Source: Gammaproteobacteria bacterium
GTDB lineage: Bacteria > Pseudomonadota > Gammaproteobacteria > DSM-16500
Assembly: GCA_025451335.1 (NCBI GenBank)
Contig: JANWKO010000112.1
Coordinates: 1-32,257 of the forward strand
Direction of reading: 5' to 3'
Length of the DNA: 32,257 nt
Shown: in pieces, positions 17,553 to 26,059 of the stretch
How the letters are laid out: the number at the start of each line of letters is the position of its first letter
Position numbering within the stretch: the first letter of the stretch is position 1
Program-made: the position numbers and the translations under genes
The notes under the pieces: model-generated
Seen by the model: only the letters and a program-made list of their open reading frames with translations
Database searches by the model: none
Told to the model about the DNA's origin: nothing

Positions 17553-17606
17553 GGGTCAAGTCTTGACTGTTGACCAATGCATTGGTCAACAGTCAAGACT
17601 TGACCC
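17553..17606. repeat. 54-bp perfect palindrome, REP-like (copy 1)
   Basis: Every base from 17553 to 17606 pairs with its partner around a centre between 17579 and 17580, with no spacer. Each arm starts GGGTCAAGTCTTGA and continues with GTTGACCA. The same blocks occur in a second element at 20474-20529. It exactly fills the space between the convergent barrel and esterase genes and could end transcription from both sides. Palindromes of this GGGGTCAAGTCTTG type resemble REP sequences that are mobilised by Y1 (RAYT) transposases, though none is in this window. Confidence 0.85.
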
Positions 17607-18278
17607 TTAACCCATATAAATTTTTTGCAACCATTCACCAATATCACCAATTTCTTCATTACAAACTGAATGCGCCATGACATAACTATGCCAATTCACA
17701 CGATATTTGCCTTTTAATAATGTTTCGTATAAATGTTGCCCTAAGAAAAAAGGCACAATGGGGTCGCCTGTTCCGTGAGCAACAAATAGAGGTGTAGTAA
17801 AATTTGCTGGATTGGCTTCGGATAAGACTCTTTCAGCATGTGGCAAGAAACCAGACAAAGACATAATCCCTTTTAACGATCTTGTATAGGTGAGCCCAGT
17901 CATCAATGCAATCGTAGCGCCTTGAGAAAACCCCGCTAAAAGGATTTGTTCTGATGGGATGCCGCGATCTATTTCACGTTGGATTAATTCATTCAAATGT
18001 TCCACGGATTCTTTCATGCCTTTTTCATCGATATGCAAGTTTTTATCAATTGAGGCAATATCAAACCAGGCACGCATCACATATCCATTATTGATAGTGA
18101 CGGGACGCATCAATGCATGTGGGAAGACAAAACGCAAAGGCATTTCACTAGGCAAATTCAATTCTTGAACAATTGGCACGAAATCGTTCCCATCTGCGCC
18201 TAATCCATGTAACCAAATGACGCTACCGATAGGTTTTTCCACAGGATTAATTTCAATCACCTCTAGTGTTGGTTTCAT
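17607..18278 (-). CDS. Carboxylesterase/phospholipase family alpha/beta hydrolase
   Basis: A 223-residue hydrolase of the EstB/acyl-protein thioesterase-like (Abhydrolase_2) family, cytoplasmic by lack of a signal. The family start VIWLHGLGADGNDFVPIV forms the oxyanion region. The catalytic triad is visible: Ser118 in GFSQG, Asp172 in GTGDPIVP and His203 in MAHSV. The typical MRAWFDI is at about 68-74. Members hydrolyse short acyl esters or lysophospholipids; the natural substrate here is unknown. The length matches the family (about 220). The gene is divergent from the pilin gene. Confidence 0.93.
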   Translation of the reverse strand: MKPTLEVIEINPVEKPIGSVIWLHGLGADGNDFVPIVQELNLPSEMPLRFVFPHALMRPVTINNGYVMRAWFDIASIDKNLHIDEKGMKESVEHLNELIQREIDRGIPSEQILLAGFSQGATIALMTGLTYTRSLKGIMSLSGFLPHAERVLSEANPANFTTPLFVAHGTGDPIVPFFLGQHLYETLLKGKYRVNWHSYVMAHSVCNEEIGDIGEWLQKIYMG

Positions 18279-18395
18279 TTTTTATCCCTTTAGAAAATTT
18301 TTGCAAGATATTAACAAAAACGCGAGATTCTTGCTTCATAAATTTGAAACGTGTAATCTAATCGGTAATTATATTAAGACAAAGGATAGAAAATC

Positions 18396-18872
18396 ATGAA
18401 ACGTTTATCACGCACGCTGGGTGTGACGCTGTTAGAAATCATGTTAGTGTTGGCAATTGCAGCGATGATCATAGTGATGTCTATACGATATTACTCTACA
18501 GCAACGTCTTCACAACAAGCCAATGCTATGTTTCAAACCGTGGCTGCAATTCAAGCTGCTGCAGATAATTTGGCGCAAGGTACGGGAACTTATTCTCAGG
18601 TTACATCAACTAACATCTCAAATATTGTCGGTGCTTCTAGTTTGCAGACACAATGGAATACAACATATAAATTTCAAACCCAGGCAGGTACTGGAGGCGC
18701 ATCCAGTTATACTGCTACTATAGGACCAATACCAACTTCTGTTTGTACTTCCATATTAGGAAAGTTAGCTTCAGGAGCGACAGGTAGTCATTACACAGCA
18801 GCATCTTGTACTGCAGCTGGAGCTGGCGGTATGTCCACTTTAGCTTATACCTATAATGCTTTGCCAACATAA
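18396..18872 (+). CDS. Type IV pilin-like protein
   Basis: A 158-residue prepilin. Processing by a prepilin peptidase is expected after Gly9 (RTLG, then VTLLEIMLVLAIA), leaving Val as first residue and Glu at +5, followed by a long hydrophobic helix. The remaining domain is rich in Ala, Gly, Ser and Thr, with two Cys near the C-terminus (SVCTSI and AASCTA) that could form the pilin D-loop disulfide. The layout resembles PilS-type (type IVb) pilins. AAGGATAG precedes the ATG. No assembly ATPase, platform protein or peptidase gene is adjacent, so the machinery must be elsewhere if it exists. Confidence 0.85.
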   Translation: MKRLSRTLGVTLLEIMLVLAIAAMIIVMSIRYYSTATSSQQANAMFQTVAAIQAAADNLAQGTGTYSQVTSTNISNIVGASSLQTQWNTTYKFQTQAGTGGASSYTATIGPIPTSVCTSILGKLASGATGSHYTAASCTAAGAGGMSTLAYTYNALPT

Positions 18873-18901
18873 TTGAACTGAATAAACCATACTTTTGAAA
18901 C

Positions 18902-18932
18902 AATTTGCATGAAAATAGATTTCATGCAAATT
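18902..18932. repeat. 13-bp inverted repeat before the cytochrome b561 start
   Basis: AATTTGCATGAAA (18902-18914) pairs with TTTCATGCAAATT (18920-18932) around a 5-base loop. It lies after the pilin stop and immediately before the ribosome binding site of the next gene. It may be a weak terminator, an operator or an mRNA structure affecting translation. Confidence 0.6.
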
Positions 18933-18946
18933 AAAGGAATTAATAT

Positions 18947-19492
18947 TTGACTATCAGGAATTCGCCAGAAAAATACGGATCAATCGCAAAACTCTTGCAC
19001 TGGGTAATTGCTCTTCTTGTGGTTCTCATGCTATTTCTTGGCTATTTCATGAGCGATATTAAAGATAAAACTTTGTTTGCCAAAGTAGTAAATATTCACA
19101 AACTCACCGGTATAACTATTTTAATTCTTATGGTTTTGCGCGTTTTGTGGACTTGGGCAAATCCTAAACCGGTTCCATTATCGACATCAGCAATTTGGGA
19201 AAGATTCTTAGAAAGAACCGTGCACATTTTATTTTATATTGTATTAATTGCGATGCCGCTATCTGGATGGATTATGGCGATGGCAGAAGGGCATCCGCCT
19301 AAGTTATTTGGATGGTTAATAAAATTGCCAGTTCCAAAAAATGAAACCACAGGTAATGTTAGTATGGATATTCACAGCTCGTTGGCGATTGTGATTATTG
19401 TCTTGGTTTCTATTCATATCTTAGCGGCATTATATCATTATGTTTTTAAGAAAGATAAAATCTTGCAGCTAATGTTGCCAGAAGTAAAATAA
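18947..19492 (+). CDS. Cytochrome b561 family protein
   Basis: A 181-residue inner-membrane di-heme cytochrome with four hydrophobic segments (about 15-35, 45-67, 88-108 and 142-165). Candidate heme-ligand histidines are in LHWVIALL, NIHKLTGI, VHILFYIV and IHILAALYHY. The start is a TTG, supported by AAGGA about 8 bases upstream; no better ATG is available. Family members (CybB/YceJ type) move electrons between the quinone pool and, for some, superoxide or periplasmic partners. The next gene follows after 28 bases and may be cotranscribed. Confidence 0.92.
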   Translation: MTIRNSPEKYGSIAKLLHWVIALLVVLMLFLGYFMSDIKDKTLFAKVVNIHKLTGITILILMVLRVLWTWANPKPVPLSTSAIWERFLERTVHILFYIVLIAMPLSGWIMAMAEGHPPKLFGWLIKLPVPKNETTGNVSMDIHSSLAIVIIVLVSIHILAALYHYVFKKDKILQLMLPEVK

Positions 19493-19520
19493 AGTTAAAA
19501 TACACATGACTGAGTGAGAA

Positions 19521-20459
19521 ATGAATTCAAATAAAACTGCGATTATTATCAATCCAAAATCAGGAGACGGGAGGGCGTTGTCACGTTGGGAAAAAATTCG
19601 TTCAGAAGCCGCTTCGCTTTTGGGAAATATAGAAGAATTCGTTACACAAGCGCCGCGGGATGCTACTCGCTATGCAGAATCTATTGCTTTGAACAATGAA
19701 TTCGATAAGCTCATTATCTTTGGTGGCGACGGAACGTTAAATGAAGCTATCAATGGGCTTTTTGATAAGGCAGGAAATGTCATTAATCCTAATATTAAGA
19801 TAGGCATGTTATGTTCAGGTAGTGGCTGCGATGTTATTCGCTCTGTCGGTATTCCAAGAAATTACCGCGATGCTTTGTTGGGGCTCAAAAAATACACCAT
19901 CAAAAAATGCGACGTTGGATTAGCAGTTTTCAAAGATGAGCGAAATCAAGAACAAAATCGTTATTTCATCAATATCGCTGGCGCAGGTATTGGGGGATTA
20001 ATCATTTCTCAAGTCAATTCATTAATTCCCTATGTTCCCCCTAAATTAGCTTATTTTGCTGTGATTGCTAAATTTTTACTAACTTCTAAGAAAAAAAAAT
20101 TCATTGTAACAATGGATTCAGGTGATAAATATGAAGGAGATTGTTTAAACATATTTGTAGCAAATCTCAAATTTAGCGGCGCGGGTGTGTGCTGGGCACC
20201 CCAAGCAAAAATGGATGATGGTATATTTGATGTTGTTGTTATAGGTCCAATATCAAAATGGAGAATATTCTTGGCGCCCTGGAAGGCTTATAATGGAACA
20301 TTAAATGAATTGCCTGGCTATCATCATTTTAAGGTGCGAGAAGTAACAATAGAATCTTCAGAAAAAGCTCATTTGGAGTTGGATGGCGAACTATGCGGAT
20401 TGGCGCCATTAACCTGTAAAATTGTACCGCAAGCAATTAATCTCATGGTTCCTGCGTAA
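19521..20459 (+). CDS. Diacylglycerol kinase family lipid kinase
   Basis: A 312-residue member of the DagK/YegS/sphingosine kinase superfamily. The nucleotide-binding motifs are INPKSGDGRA (residues about 10-19) and IFGGDGTLNEAINGLF (about 67-82), with GSGCDVIRSVGIPR following. The C-terminal beta-sandwich carries a DDGIFDVVVIG motif, and HLELDGE is typical near the end. It probably phosphorylates a diacylglycerol-like or other membrane lipid at the inner membrane surface, using ATP; the substrate cannot be told. It is convergent with the phosphotransferase gene across a palindrome. Confidence 0.92.
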   Translation: MNSNKTAIIINPKSGDGRALSRWEKIRSEAASLLGNIEEFVTQAPRDATRYAESIALNNEFDKLIIFGGDGTLNEAINGLFDKAGNVINPNIKIGMLCSGSGCDVIRSVGIPRNYRDALLGLKKYTIKKCDVGLAVFKDERNQEQNRYFINIAGAGIGGLIISQVNSLIPYVPPKLAYFAVIAKFLLTSKKKKFIVTMDSGDKYEGDCLNIFVANLKFSGAGVCWAPQAKMDDGIFDVVVIGPISKWRIFLAPWKAYNGTLNELPGYHHFKVREVTIESSEKAHLELDGELCGLAPLTCKIVPQAINLMVPA

Positions 20460-20473
20460 AAACAAAAAACAAC

Positions 20474-20529
20474 GGGGTCAAGTCTTGAAAGTTGACCACG
20501 GCAGTGGTCAACTTTCAAGACTTGACCCC
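20474..20529. repeat. REP-like palindrome (copy 2) overlapping a stop codon
   Basis: Arms of 26 bases (20474-20499 and 20504-20529) are perfect reverse complements around GGCA. They share GGGTCAAGTCTTGA and GTTGACCA with the element at 17553-17606. The right arm covers the end of the minus-strand phosphotransferase gene: bases 20529 to 20515 read as codons for Gly-Val-Lys-Ser and TGA. Like copy 1 it lies between convergent genes. Confidence 0.85.
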
Positions 20530-22659
20530 TTTGATTTCATCGCCATAAAACTCTTTAAATTGTTGTAAAAGATCTTTTAATGGCGCTTGCTTTGCAATTG
20601 GTGAGTCCAGTCCAATACTCCAGTTTCCATTACGGATATTGGCAATAACAAAATAGGCAGGCTTGGTTTCCGTTGTTAATTCCAATTTTTTGGACAAAGT
20701 ATTTTTAGAAGAAAGAGCCAGTCGTAAACGCTTAGATTCAGGAAGAGAGGCAAGCAACCAATCTCCTTTTAAAATAGCATATTCTTTATCACGATTTACA
20801 TTTTTTTCGGAAGCTTTGGGAACAAACAATTGTCCAGTGAAAGGGTTGAGTGCATAAATTCTTATGGATTGTTTTATTACTTTGTCTGCATGGATATCTT
20901 TTTTCTCAATTTCAGAAACACTGAAGCCTGTTTCTAAAAATAACGGGCGTGAAGCAAGATTAGGAAATGAGGTATTTAAAAGAAATCCTTTAAGCGAAAA
21001 ACCATCCGTTTTTTTGAAGGGAGAAAGATTCAGAAAATCTAAAATCGTAGGGGCAATATCTACCAAAGATACGCGCTCATTGATTTGTTGTGGATGTGTT
21101 TTAATGCCAAATCCCTTAAATGCGAGAAGTATATGATACTGTTTTAAACTTAATATATCAGTGCCTTGACCATAAGAAGTGTTAATCGTGAAATTATTTT
21201 CGCGCGCTGCATTATTATCTTGTGTAGTGGTGCTTAATTTAAAAACTTTAACTAACTTTATTTTTGAGCGATCACCAACATAATTCTTTTCAGCTATGGT
21301 TCGATCACCTAGTAAGCCCACTGTTGTACCATGATCTGATAATAAAACTACGATACTATGATCCAATAATTTATTTTTTTGCAAAATGACGAGCAACTCA
21401 CCTAATTGTTTATCAACTGCTTCTACACTACTTTGATAACGCTCGGGCAATGTAAAATTTTGGGGTTGATTATCTTGCGCCCATGTATAAGGCCAATGAG
21501 AAATGCAAAAATGTATAGCTAAAAACAATGGCTTATGAGTTCTGTTAGTTAAGCCGAGTTTAACTAATTCTAAAAAATTCTCTGGATCATAAGTAATAGC
21601 AGCGGCTCGATTAGCGTAATTATATGGAAATAAGATTCGTCCTAAAGAAGTATCTATCAAAAGATTGGTTAAAGGAAAATCATTTAATCCGCCGATGACA
21701 AAATCATTAATTCCAATGTCTGGACCAATGATATGGTCAAACCCATATCGTTCAGTGATATTGCTAAAGCGTTTTTCATCTGTTGCATAAATGGTTTCAT
21801 ACCCCACTCCTTTTAAGCGTTTGGCTAAGGTTTCTTCTGCTTTTATTCCTTCTGGATCAGCTAGATTAATCCGTGCGTGACTATTTTTGGGATGTAGTGA
21901 TGTCAATATGCTCATCCAACTAGTAAAAGTTCTCGCTAAGGGGGTGTAAGCTTCATTGAAAATAGTGGCAGCATTTAAAAATGCATCGATATGGGGTGTG
22001 TTAATCTTGCGTTTACTATAGAAATTGACAAAATCGGGACGAACGGAGTCAAGACCTATAAAAATAATATTAGGTTGAGAAGAAGATGATTCTGATTTTG
22101 GGTACAACTGGGATTGATATTGGTTATAAAAATGGAAGCCACAAAAAACTAAAACTAACGCTAAAAATAAACTTGCTGTTATTAAGTGGCTTTTATGCAA
22201 AAAACAATTAACGTAAGCTAGCAACGCAGTAAATGAAAAGAAAAATAGCGATATATATAAAACATAGAAAGAAATCGGAATAAGTTCGGCAAAAAATGAG
22301 TCTTGAAAAAAATAATTATTTAAACTTAAAACCATTGCGCTACAGGAGAACCATATAAAAATAGTCAGCCAAAAGCGCATTTTTTGTGACAAATTAAATA
22401 ATTCGCTGATAGAGGTGGAAGCAAACCAATTCCAAGCAATAAAAAGACAATAACTCATTATTTGAATGAGTATAAAGCCAATTATAGGAAAAAGAATAAC
22501 AGCGTGAAACATTTCCGTTTTTAGAGTGCTTTGTACAAAGGAATCGAGTAAATCTGAAACTTTGTAATGAATGACAAAAAAAATAATTTGCCCAGCAATG
22601 GCAATAATAGTTAACGCAATAATAAGGCTGAGAGGGCTGGCAAATTTTTTTTTCGTCAT
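20515..22659 (-). CDS. Membrane-anchored sulfatase/phosphotransferase-family protein
   Basis: A 714-residue protein of the alkaline phosphatase superfamily. Five hydrophobic segments (about 10-30, 52-75, 95-115, 125-150, 160-176) anchor it in the inner membrane, with a periplasmic catalytic domain from about 195. IIFIGLDSVRPDF gives the first metal ligand (Asp204), and LSDHGTTVG gives a later pair. Where arylsulfatases have CxPSR, this protein reads TFTSW, with Thr244 in the nucleophile position. This suits phosphoethanolamine- or phosphoglycerol-transferases (EptA- or LtaS-like) rather than a sulfatase. Envelope modification is therefore the likely role; the group transferred is unknown. AAGGA precedes the ATG. 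The last four codons and the stop lie inside a palindromic repeat. Confidence 0.85.
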   Translation of the reverse strand: MTKKKFASPLSLIIALTIIAIAGQIIFFVIHYKVSDLLDSFVQSTLKTEMFHAVILFPIIGFILIQIMSYCLFIAWNWFASTSISELFNLSQKMRFWLTIFIWFSCSAMVLSLNNYFFQDSFFAELIPISFYVLYISLFFFSFTALLAYVNCFLHKSHLITASLFLALVLVFCGFHFYNQYQSQLYPKSESSSSQPNIIFIGLDSVRPDFVNFYSKRKINTPHIDAFLNAATIFNEAYTPLARTFTSWMSILTSLHPKNSHARINLADPEGIKAEETLAKRLKGVGYETIYATDEKRFSNITERYGFDHIIGPDIGINDFVIGGLNDFPLTNLLIDTSLGRILFPYNYANRAAAITYDPENFLELVKLGLTNRTHKPLFLAIHFCISHWPYTWAQDNQPQNFTLPERYQSSVEAVDKQLGELLVILQKNKLLDHSIVVLLSDHGTTVGLLGDRTIAEKNYVGDRSKIKLVKVFKLSTTTQDNNAARENNFTINTSYGQGTDILSLKQYHILLAFKGFGIKTHPQQINERVSLVDIAPTILDFLNLSPFKKTDGFSLKGFLLNTSFPNLASRPLFLETGFSVSEIEKKDIHADKVIKQSIRIYALNPFTGQLFVPKASEKNVNRDKEYAILKGDWLLASLPESKRLRLALSSKNTLSKKLELTTETKPAYFVIANIRNGNWSIGLDSPIAKQAPLKDLLQQFKEFYGDEIKGVKS

Positions 22660-22726
22660 CGTGTTCCTTAAATAATCGTTGCTGATCAGCCCTTGAATTC
22701 CTTCGCCTTATGCCGTATAGCGTGGT

Positions 22727-24550
22727 TCACAAAACAGCTGCATTCATAGCGCTGACAAATTCGCAACGCAACAATTGCCCTTCATCATTGAGTTGTAATA
22801 ATAATCTTTTTGGTCGGTTTTTATCTTCTGCATGTGCGACAATTTCATTTGCAACAATTGAATAGAGATAATTTTCTAACATTTTGTCCATCGATTTTAT
22901 TTGCGTCTTTCGCCACAATGCTTCATGTGCTAAAAATTTTATAACTTCTGGTGCGCAATTTAATTCGATGCCAAAATGAGATTCCAGCCGTTTTGCAAAC
23001 GTCTTCACTTTTATTCGCATAATTTTTTCGTAAGCGGCATAATCCAGTGGAAGAAACGGTACGATATGAAGATGCTGTAATAAAGTTTGAGAAAAATATC
23101 CTTCTAACGTTGGAATCAATTCGTCACAAATTTCTTGAGTGGTTAAGTGATGATGAATATTTGCCGCCGAATTTTGTGGGTGTTCGTTCAACACTAATTG
23201 CATCAAGTCCAAGGTTTTATTTGTTTCAGTCGTGGTGGGAGATTCAACTAGAGTTGTAATTCGATCAGCTCCTAGGCTTGTAGTAATAACAAAAATAGCG
23301 TGACGAAAATCACATTTCATTCCATGTTCATCTAGCGCAAATCCTTGAGTAAAAATATTCTTAAACAAATTAAAAGCGGATGCCGGGGCTTGGTGAATAT
23401 TTTCCATCAGAATGACAGCATAAGGAGTATTTTGAATAGCAGCTAATAAGCTAATACCATGATTGTCTTCTGTCATGATTTTAACTTCGCTAAGCGAATG
23501 AAAATTCTCGGACAAGTTTATTTTTAATAAGGCCTTTTTGTGGCCAAAAAGATGTTCGGCAATAGCGCAAGCAGTAGATCTTTTGCCAACTTCAATCGGT
23601 CCAACTAGTAAAAAACTACATAAAGGACCTGGTTTTTCATGAATTTTGATGCAAGCATGTTGTAACATGGATCCAATAGTAGAAATGGCTGCGTCTTGTC
23701 CGAAAATGCGACGTTGAATGCTTTCTGTGAATTTCGAGGTTTGAAATGCATTATGATGCAAATGCGAAATAGGAATTTGTGTCCAACTTGAAACAACACT
23801 GGCGAGTGTGGTGTTGGTTACCATTGCTTTGAACTGTCCGGAGTGATCATTATAATCTACTGTGCTTGCACGTCCGGCTGCGCTATCTAATAACTCTAGT
23901 GCTCTATCAAAGTTTGAATAACTTGTTAAAAAATGCGAGGCCATAGATAATGCAGATGCAAATGTATCGTCAGGAATTAATACGTGATGAAAATTTTCTA
24001 ACTCTGTTTTAAATGTTTTTAACAAAGCCACTAACTGAGTATCACTGGGTTCTGTAAATTTGGTCTTAATAAACGAAGAGTTAGGTGCTTGATCTGTTAA
24101 AATAATTAAACGCCAGTGCGTATCAGGCAAAATCGATTGTAATAGTTTTTCGAAAAAACTGTTTGTGTCGAATTGATTTAGCGCAATGATGATTCGTTTA
24201 TTGATCGCGCGAATTTCTTCGCAAAAAATTGTAAAATCTTTCGCAATTTTTTCTTTATTTTCTTCGCAAAGTTGCAAGCGTTTGGCATCAAGGAACATAA
24301 AATCAATATCGCGTAACGATTTTGGTGCATTGCTTTCTACTAGGTGAAGAGCAATGCTTTCTAAAAAAGCGAGATAAATTTTTTCAGAAGACATATCGGT
24401 TAATGCGACATGATGATTGTCTTTGCGACTCAATATATCGATTAAGACAGGAATTTGAGGGTGATCTTTCAAAGCTTGAGCAGATACTTTTTCTGCTGCG
24501 AATAAGTCGCGTGCGTAAGTAATAAATAGTGAATCATCTTGTGTTGTCAT
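22727..24550 (-). CDS. Clp/Hsp100 AAA+ protein with degenerate ATPase sites
   Basis: A 607-residue protein with the ClpA/ClpB domain order but without the ClpB middle domain. Residues 20-228 follow NBD1, ending in the typical FDRALELLDSAAGRAS. Residues 243-262 (VTNTTLASVVSSWTQIPISH) and IFGQDAAI match the NBD1-NBD2 joint. In NBD1, Walker A has decayed to TDMSSEKI and Walker B to IIALNQFD. In NBD2, Walker A is GPIEVGKR (317-324; Thr replaced by Arg). Walker B is VILMENIH, with the catalytic Asp-Glu replaced by Glu-Asn. The sensor-1 Asn is missing (VITTSLGA), and the NRID arginine-finger region reads FSQTLL. The frame is intact over 1.8 kb. I infer a non-catalytic scaffold or regulator, perhaps a partner of a working Clp protein. 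Confidence 0.8.
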   Translation of the reverse strand: MTTQDDSLFITYARDLFAAEKVSAQALKDHPQIPVLIDILSRKDNHHVALTDMSSEKIYLAFLESIALHLVESNAPKSLRDIDFMFLDAKRLQLCEENKEKIAKDFTIFCEEIRAINKRIIIALNQFDTNSFFEKLLQSILPDTHWRLIILTDQAPNSSFIKTKFTEPSDTQLVALLKTFKTELENFHHVLIPDDTFASALSMASHFLTSYSNFDRALELLDSAAGRASTVDYNDHSGQFKAMVTNTTLASVVSSWTQIPISHLHHNAFQTSKFTESIQRRIFGQDAAISTIGSMLQHACIKIHEKPGPLCSFLLVGPIEVGKRSTACAIAEHLFGHKKALLKINLSENFHSLSEVKIMTEDNHGISLLAAIQNTPYAVILMENIHQAPASAFNLFKNIFTQGFALDEHGMKCDFRHAIFVITTSLGADRITTLVESPTTTETNKTLDLMQLVLNEHPQNSAANIHHHLTTQEICDELIPTLEGYFSQTLLQHLHIVPFLPLDYAAYEKIMRIKVKTFAKRLESHFGIELNCAPEVIKFLAHEALWRKTQIKSMDKMLENYLYSIVANEIVAHAEDKNRPKRLLLQLNDEGQLLRCEFVSAMNAAVL

Positions 24551-24578
24551 GGTGTTTAAATCCTTGTTTTTTTTATAA

Positions 24579-24615
24579 TCCTAAATTTTGAACTAGGCTT
24601 GTCTATCAATTTAGG
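24579..24615. repeat. Degenerate short relative of the long hairpin upstream of metK
   Basis: CCTAAATT (24579-24586) and AATTTAGG (24608-24615) form an inverted repeat in the gap after metK. The right side, CTATCAATTTAGGTT, matches CTATCGAATTTAGGTT in the element at 25901-25975 apart from one missing base. It looks like an internally deleted copy. Confidence 0.5.
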
Positions 24616-24639
24616 TTTAAATTTCTTATTAATTGGGTG

Positions 24640-25800
24640 CTATATTTTTGCTGCTTTGCGTAATATATCGGCTTTGTCAATTTGTTCCCAGCTGACATGC
24701 AAATCTTCGCGACCAAAATGCCCATACGTTGCTGTTTGTCTATAGATCGGTTTCAGTAAATCTAACATTTTGATAATGCCAAATGGACGGAGATCGAAAT
24801 GTTCTCTTATTAGCTTAATTATTTCTGTTTCTGGAATTTTGTTAGTGCCAAAAGTTTCGATATTGATTGATATAGGTTCAGCTATTCCTATAGCATAAGA
24901 AATTTGAATTTCGCAACGATCGGCAATACCTGCTGCAACAATGTTTTTTGCCACATAGCGACAAGCATAGGCAGCTGAGCGGTCGACTTTTGATGGATCT
25001 TTTCCAGAAAATGCTCCGCCACCATGATGAGCCATGCCACCATATGTATCCACAATAATTTTTCGTCCTGTTAACCCAGCATCACCTAAAGGACCTCCGA
25101 TAACAAAACGTCCAGTAGGGTTGACGTAATATTTTGTATTTTTGTCCAACCATTCTACAGGAAGAGTAGGTTTAATAACTTGTTCAATCACAGTTGCTAC
25201 AAGTTCGGAATGATTTATATCGGGGTCGTGTTGTGTAGAGAGAACCACGGTATCAATGCTCACAGGCTTGTTATCAATATAGCGTAATGTAATTTGGCTC
25301 TTTGCATCGGGACGTAACCATGCGATGGCTTTTTCTTTGCGTAATTTAGCCTGTCGTTTAACGAGTTCATGCGCATAGAAAATAGGTGCCGGCATAAGAA
25401 CAGCAGTTTCATTGGTCGCGTAACCGAACATAATGCCTTGATCTCCAGCACCTTGCGTTTCAGGTTCTGTACGATCAACGCCCCGAGCGATGTCAGGTGA
25501 TTGTTTGCCGATGGCAGACATCACGGCGCAAGATTCCCAATCAAAACCCATGGTTGAGCTGTTATAGCCAATATCACGAATGACATTCCGCGTAACTTGC
25601 TCAATATCTACCCAGGCGCTAGTCGTAACTTCGCCGCCAACGATAACCATACCTGTTTTAACAAAGGTTTCGCAGGCTACGCGGGCATAAGGATCTTGGG
25701 TTATCATAGCATCTAAAATGGCATCGGAAATTTGATCAGCAATTTTGTCTGGATGGCCTTCGGACACTGACTCTGAAGTAAATAAGAATTCTTTTTGCAT
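24640..25800 (-). CDS. metK: S-adenosylmethionine synthetase
   Basis: Makes S-adenosylmethionine from methionine and ATP in the cytoplasm. The 386-residue length fits. The start [20 protein letters not shown] carries the methionine- and ATP-binding His and Asp. [12 protein letters not shown] and the P-loop-like [19 protein letters not shown] are both complete. A weak ribosome binding site lies before the ATG. No SAM riboswitch was recognised in the 259-base leader shared with the divergent tkt; the leader is dominated by a long hairpin. SAM made here feeds RsmB, among others. Confidence 0.98.
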   Translation of the reverse strand: MQKEFLFTSESVSEGHPDKIADQISDAILDAMITQDPYARVACETFVKTGMVIVGGEVTTSAWVDIEQVTRNVIRDIGYNSSTMGFDWESCAVMSAIGKQSPDIARGVDRTEPETQGAGDQGIMFGYATNETAVLMPAPIFYAHELVKRQAKLRKEKAIAWLRPDAKSQITLRYIDNKPVSIDTVVLSTQHDPDINHSELVATVIEQVIKPTLPVEWLDKNTKYYVNPTGRFVIGGPLGDAGLTGRKIIVDTYGGMAHHGGGAFSGKDPSKVDRSAAYACRYVAKNIVAAGIADRCEIQISYAIGIAEPISINIETFGTNKIPETEIIKLIREHFDLRPFGIIKMLDLLKPIYRQTATYGHFGREDLHVSWEQIDKADILRKAAKI

Positions 25801-25900
25801 AAGGTTCTATTTCTGTTATTGGGAAGCTAGAAAGTATAGCGCAACAAACAGGCCAATCAAATAAAATCCATTGTAACTGCTCGTTTCTCAGCTGACTTTA

Positions 25901-25975
25901 AACCTAAATTCGATAGTTGAACCCCTAGCGAGGCAGCAAGTCCTCGTAGTAGGGTTCAACTATCGAATTTAGGTT
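25901..25975. repeat. Long hairpin element between metK and tkt
   Basis: Perfect 24-bp arms (25901-25924 and 25952-25975) enclose a 27-base centre. The centre can pair further through CGAGG (25929-25933) and CCTCG (25942-25946), leaving an 8-base loop. It lies in the divergent gap 101 bases from the metK start and 85 bases from the tkt start. It is probably a dispersed palindromic repeat, though a role in expression of either gene cannot be excluded. Confidence 0.85.
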
Positions 25976-26059
25976 AAATTACCTCCCATTTTGATCCGTT
26001 TTAAGGTAAGATGCCTTCATTTTTAGTGGGGTAGACCCTGGTATCAATAGGAGCACCTT

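Noticed and set aside
25801-26059. SAM riboswitch before metK
   Set aside because: I looked for a SAM-I-like set of helices in the leader and found only the long palindromic hairpin.
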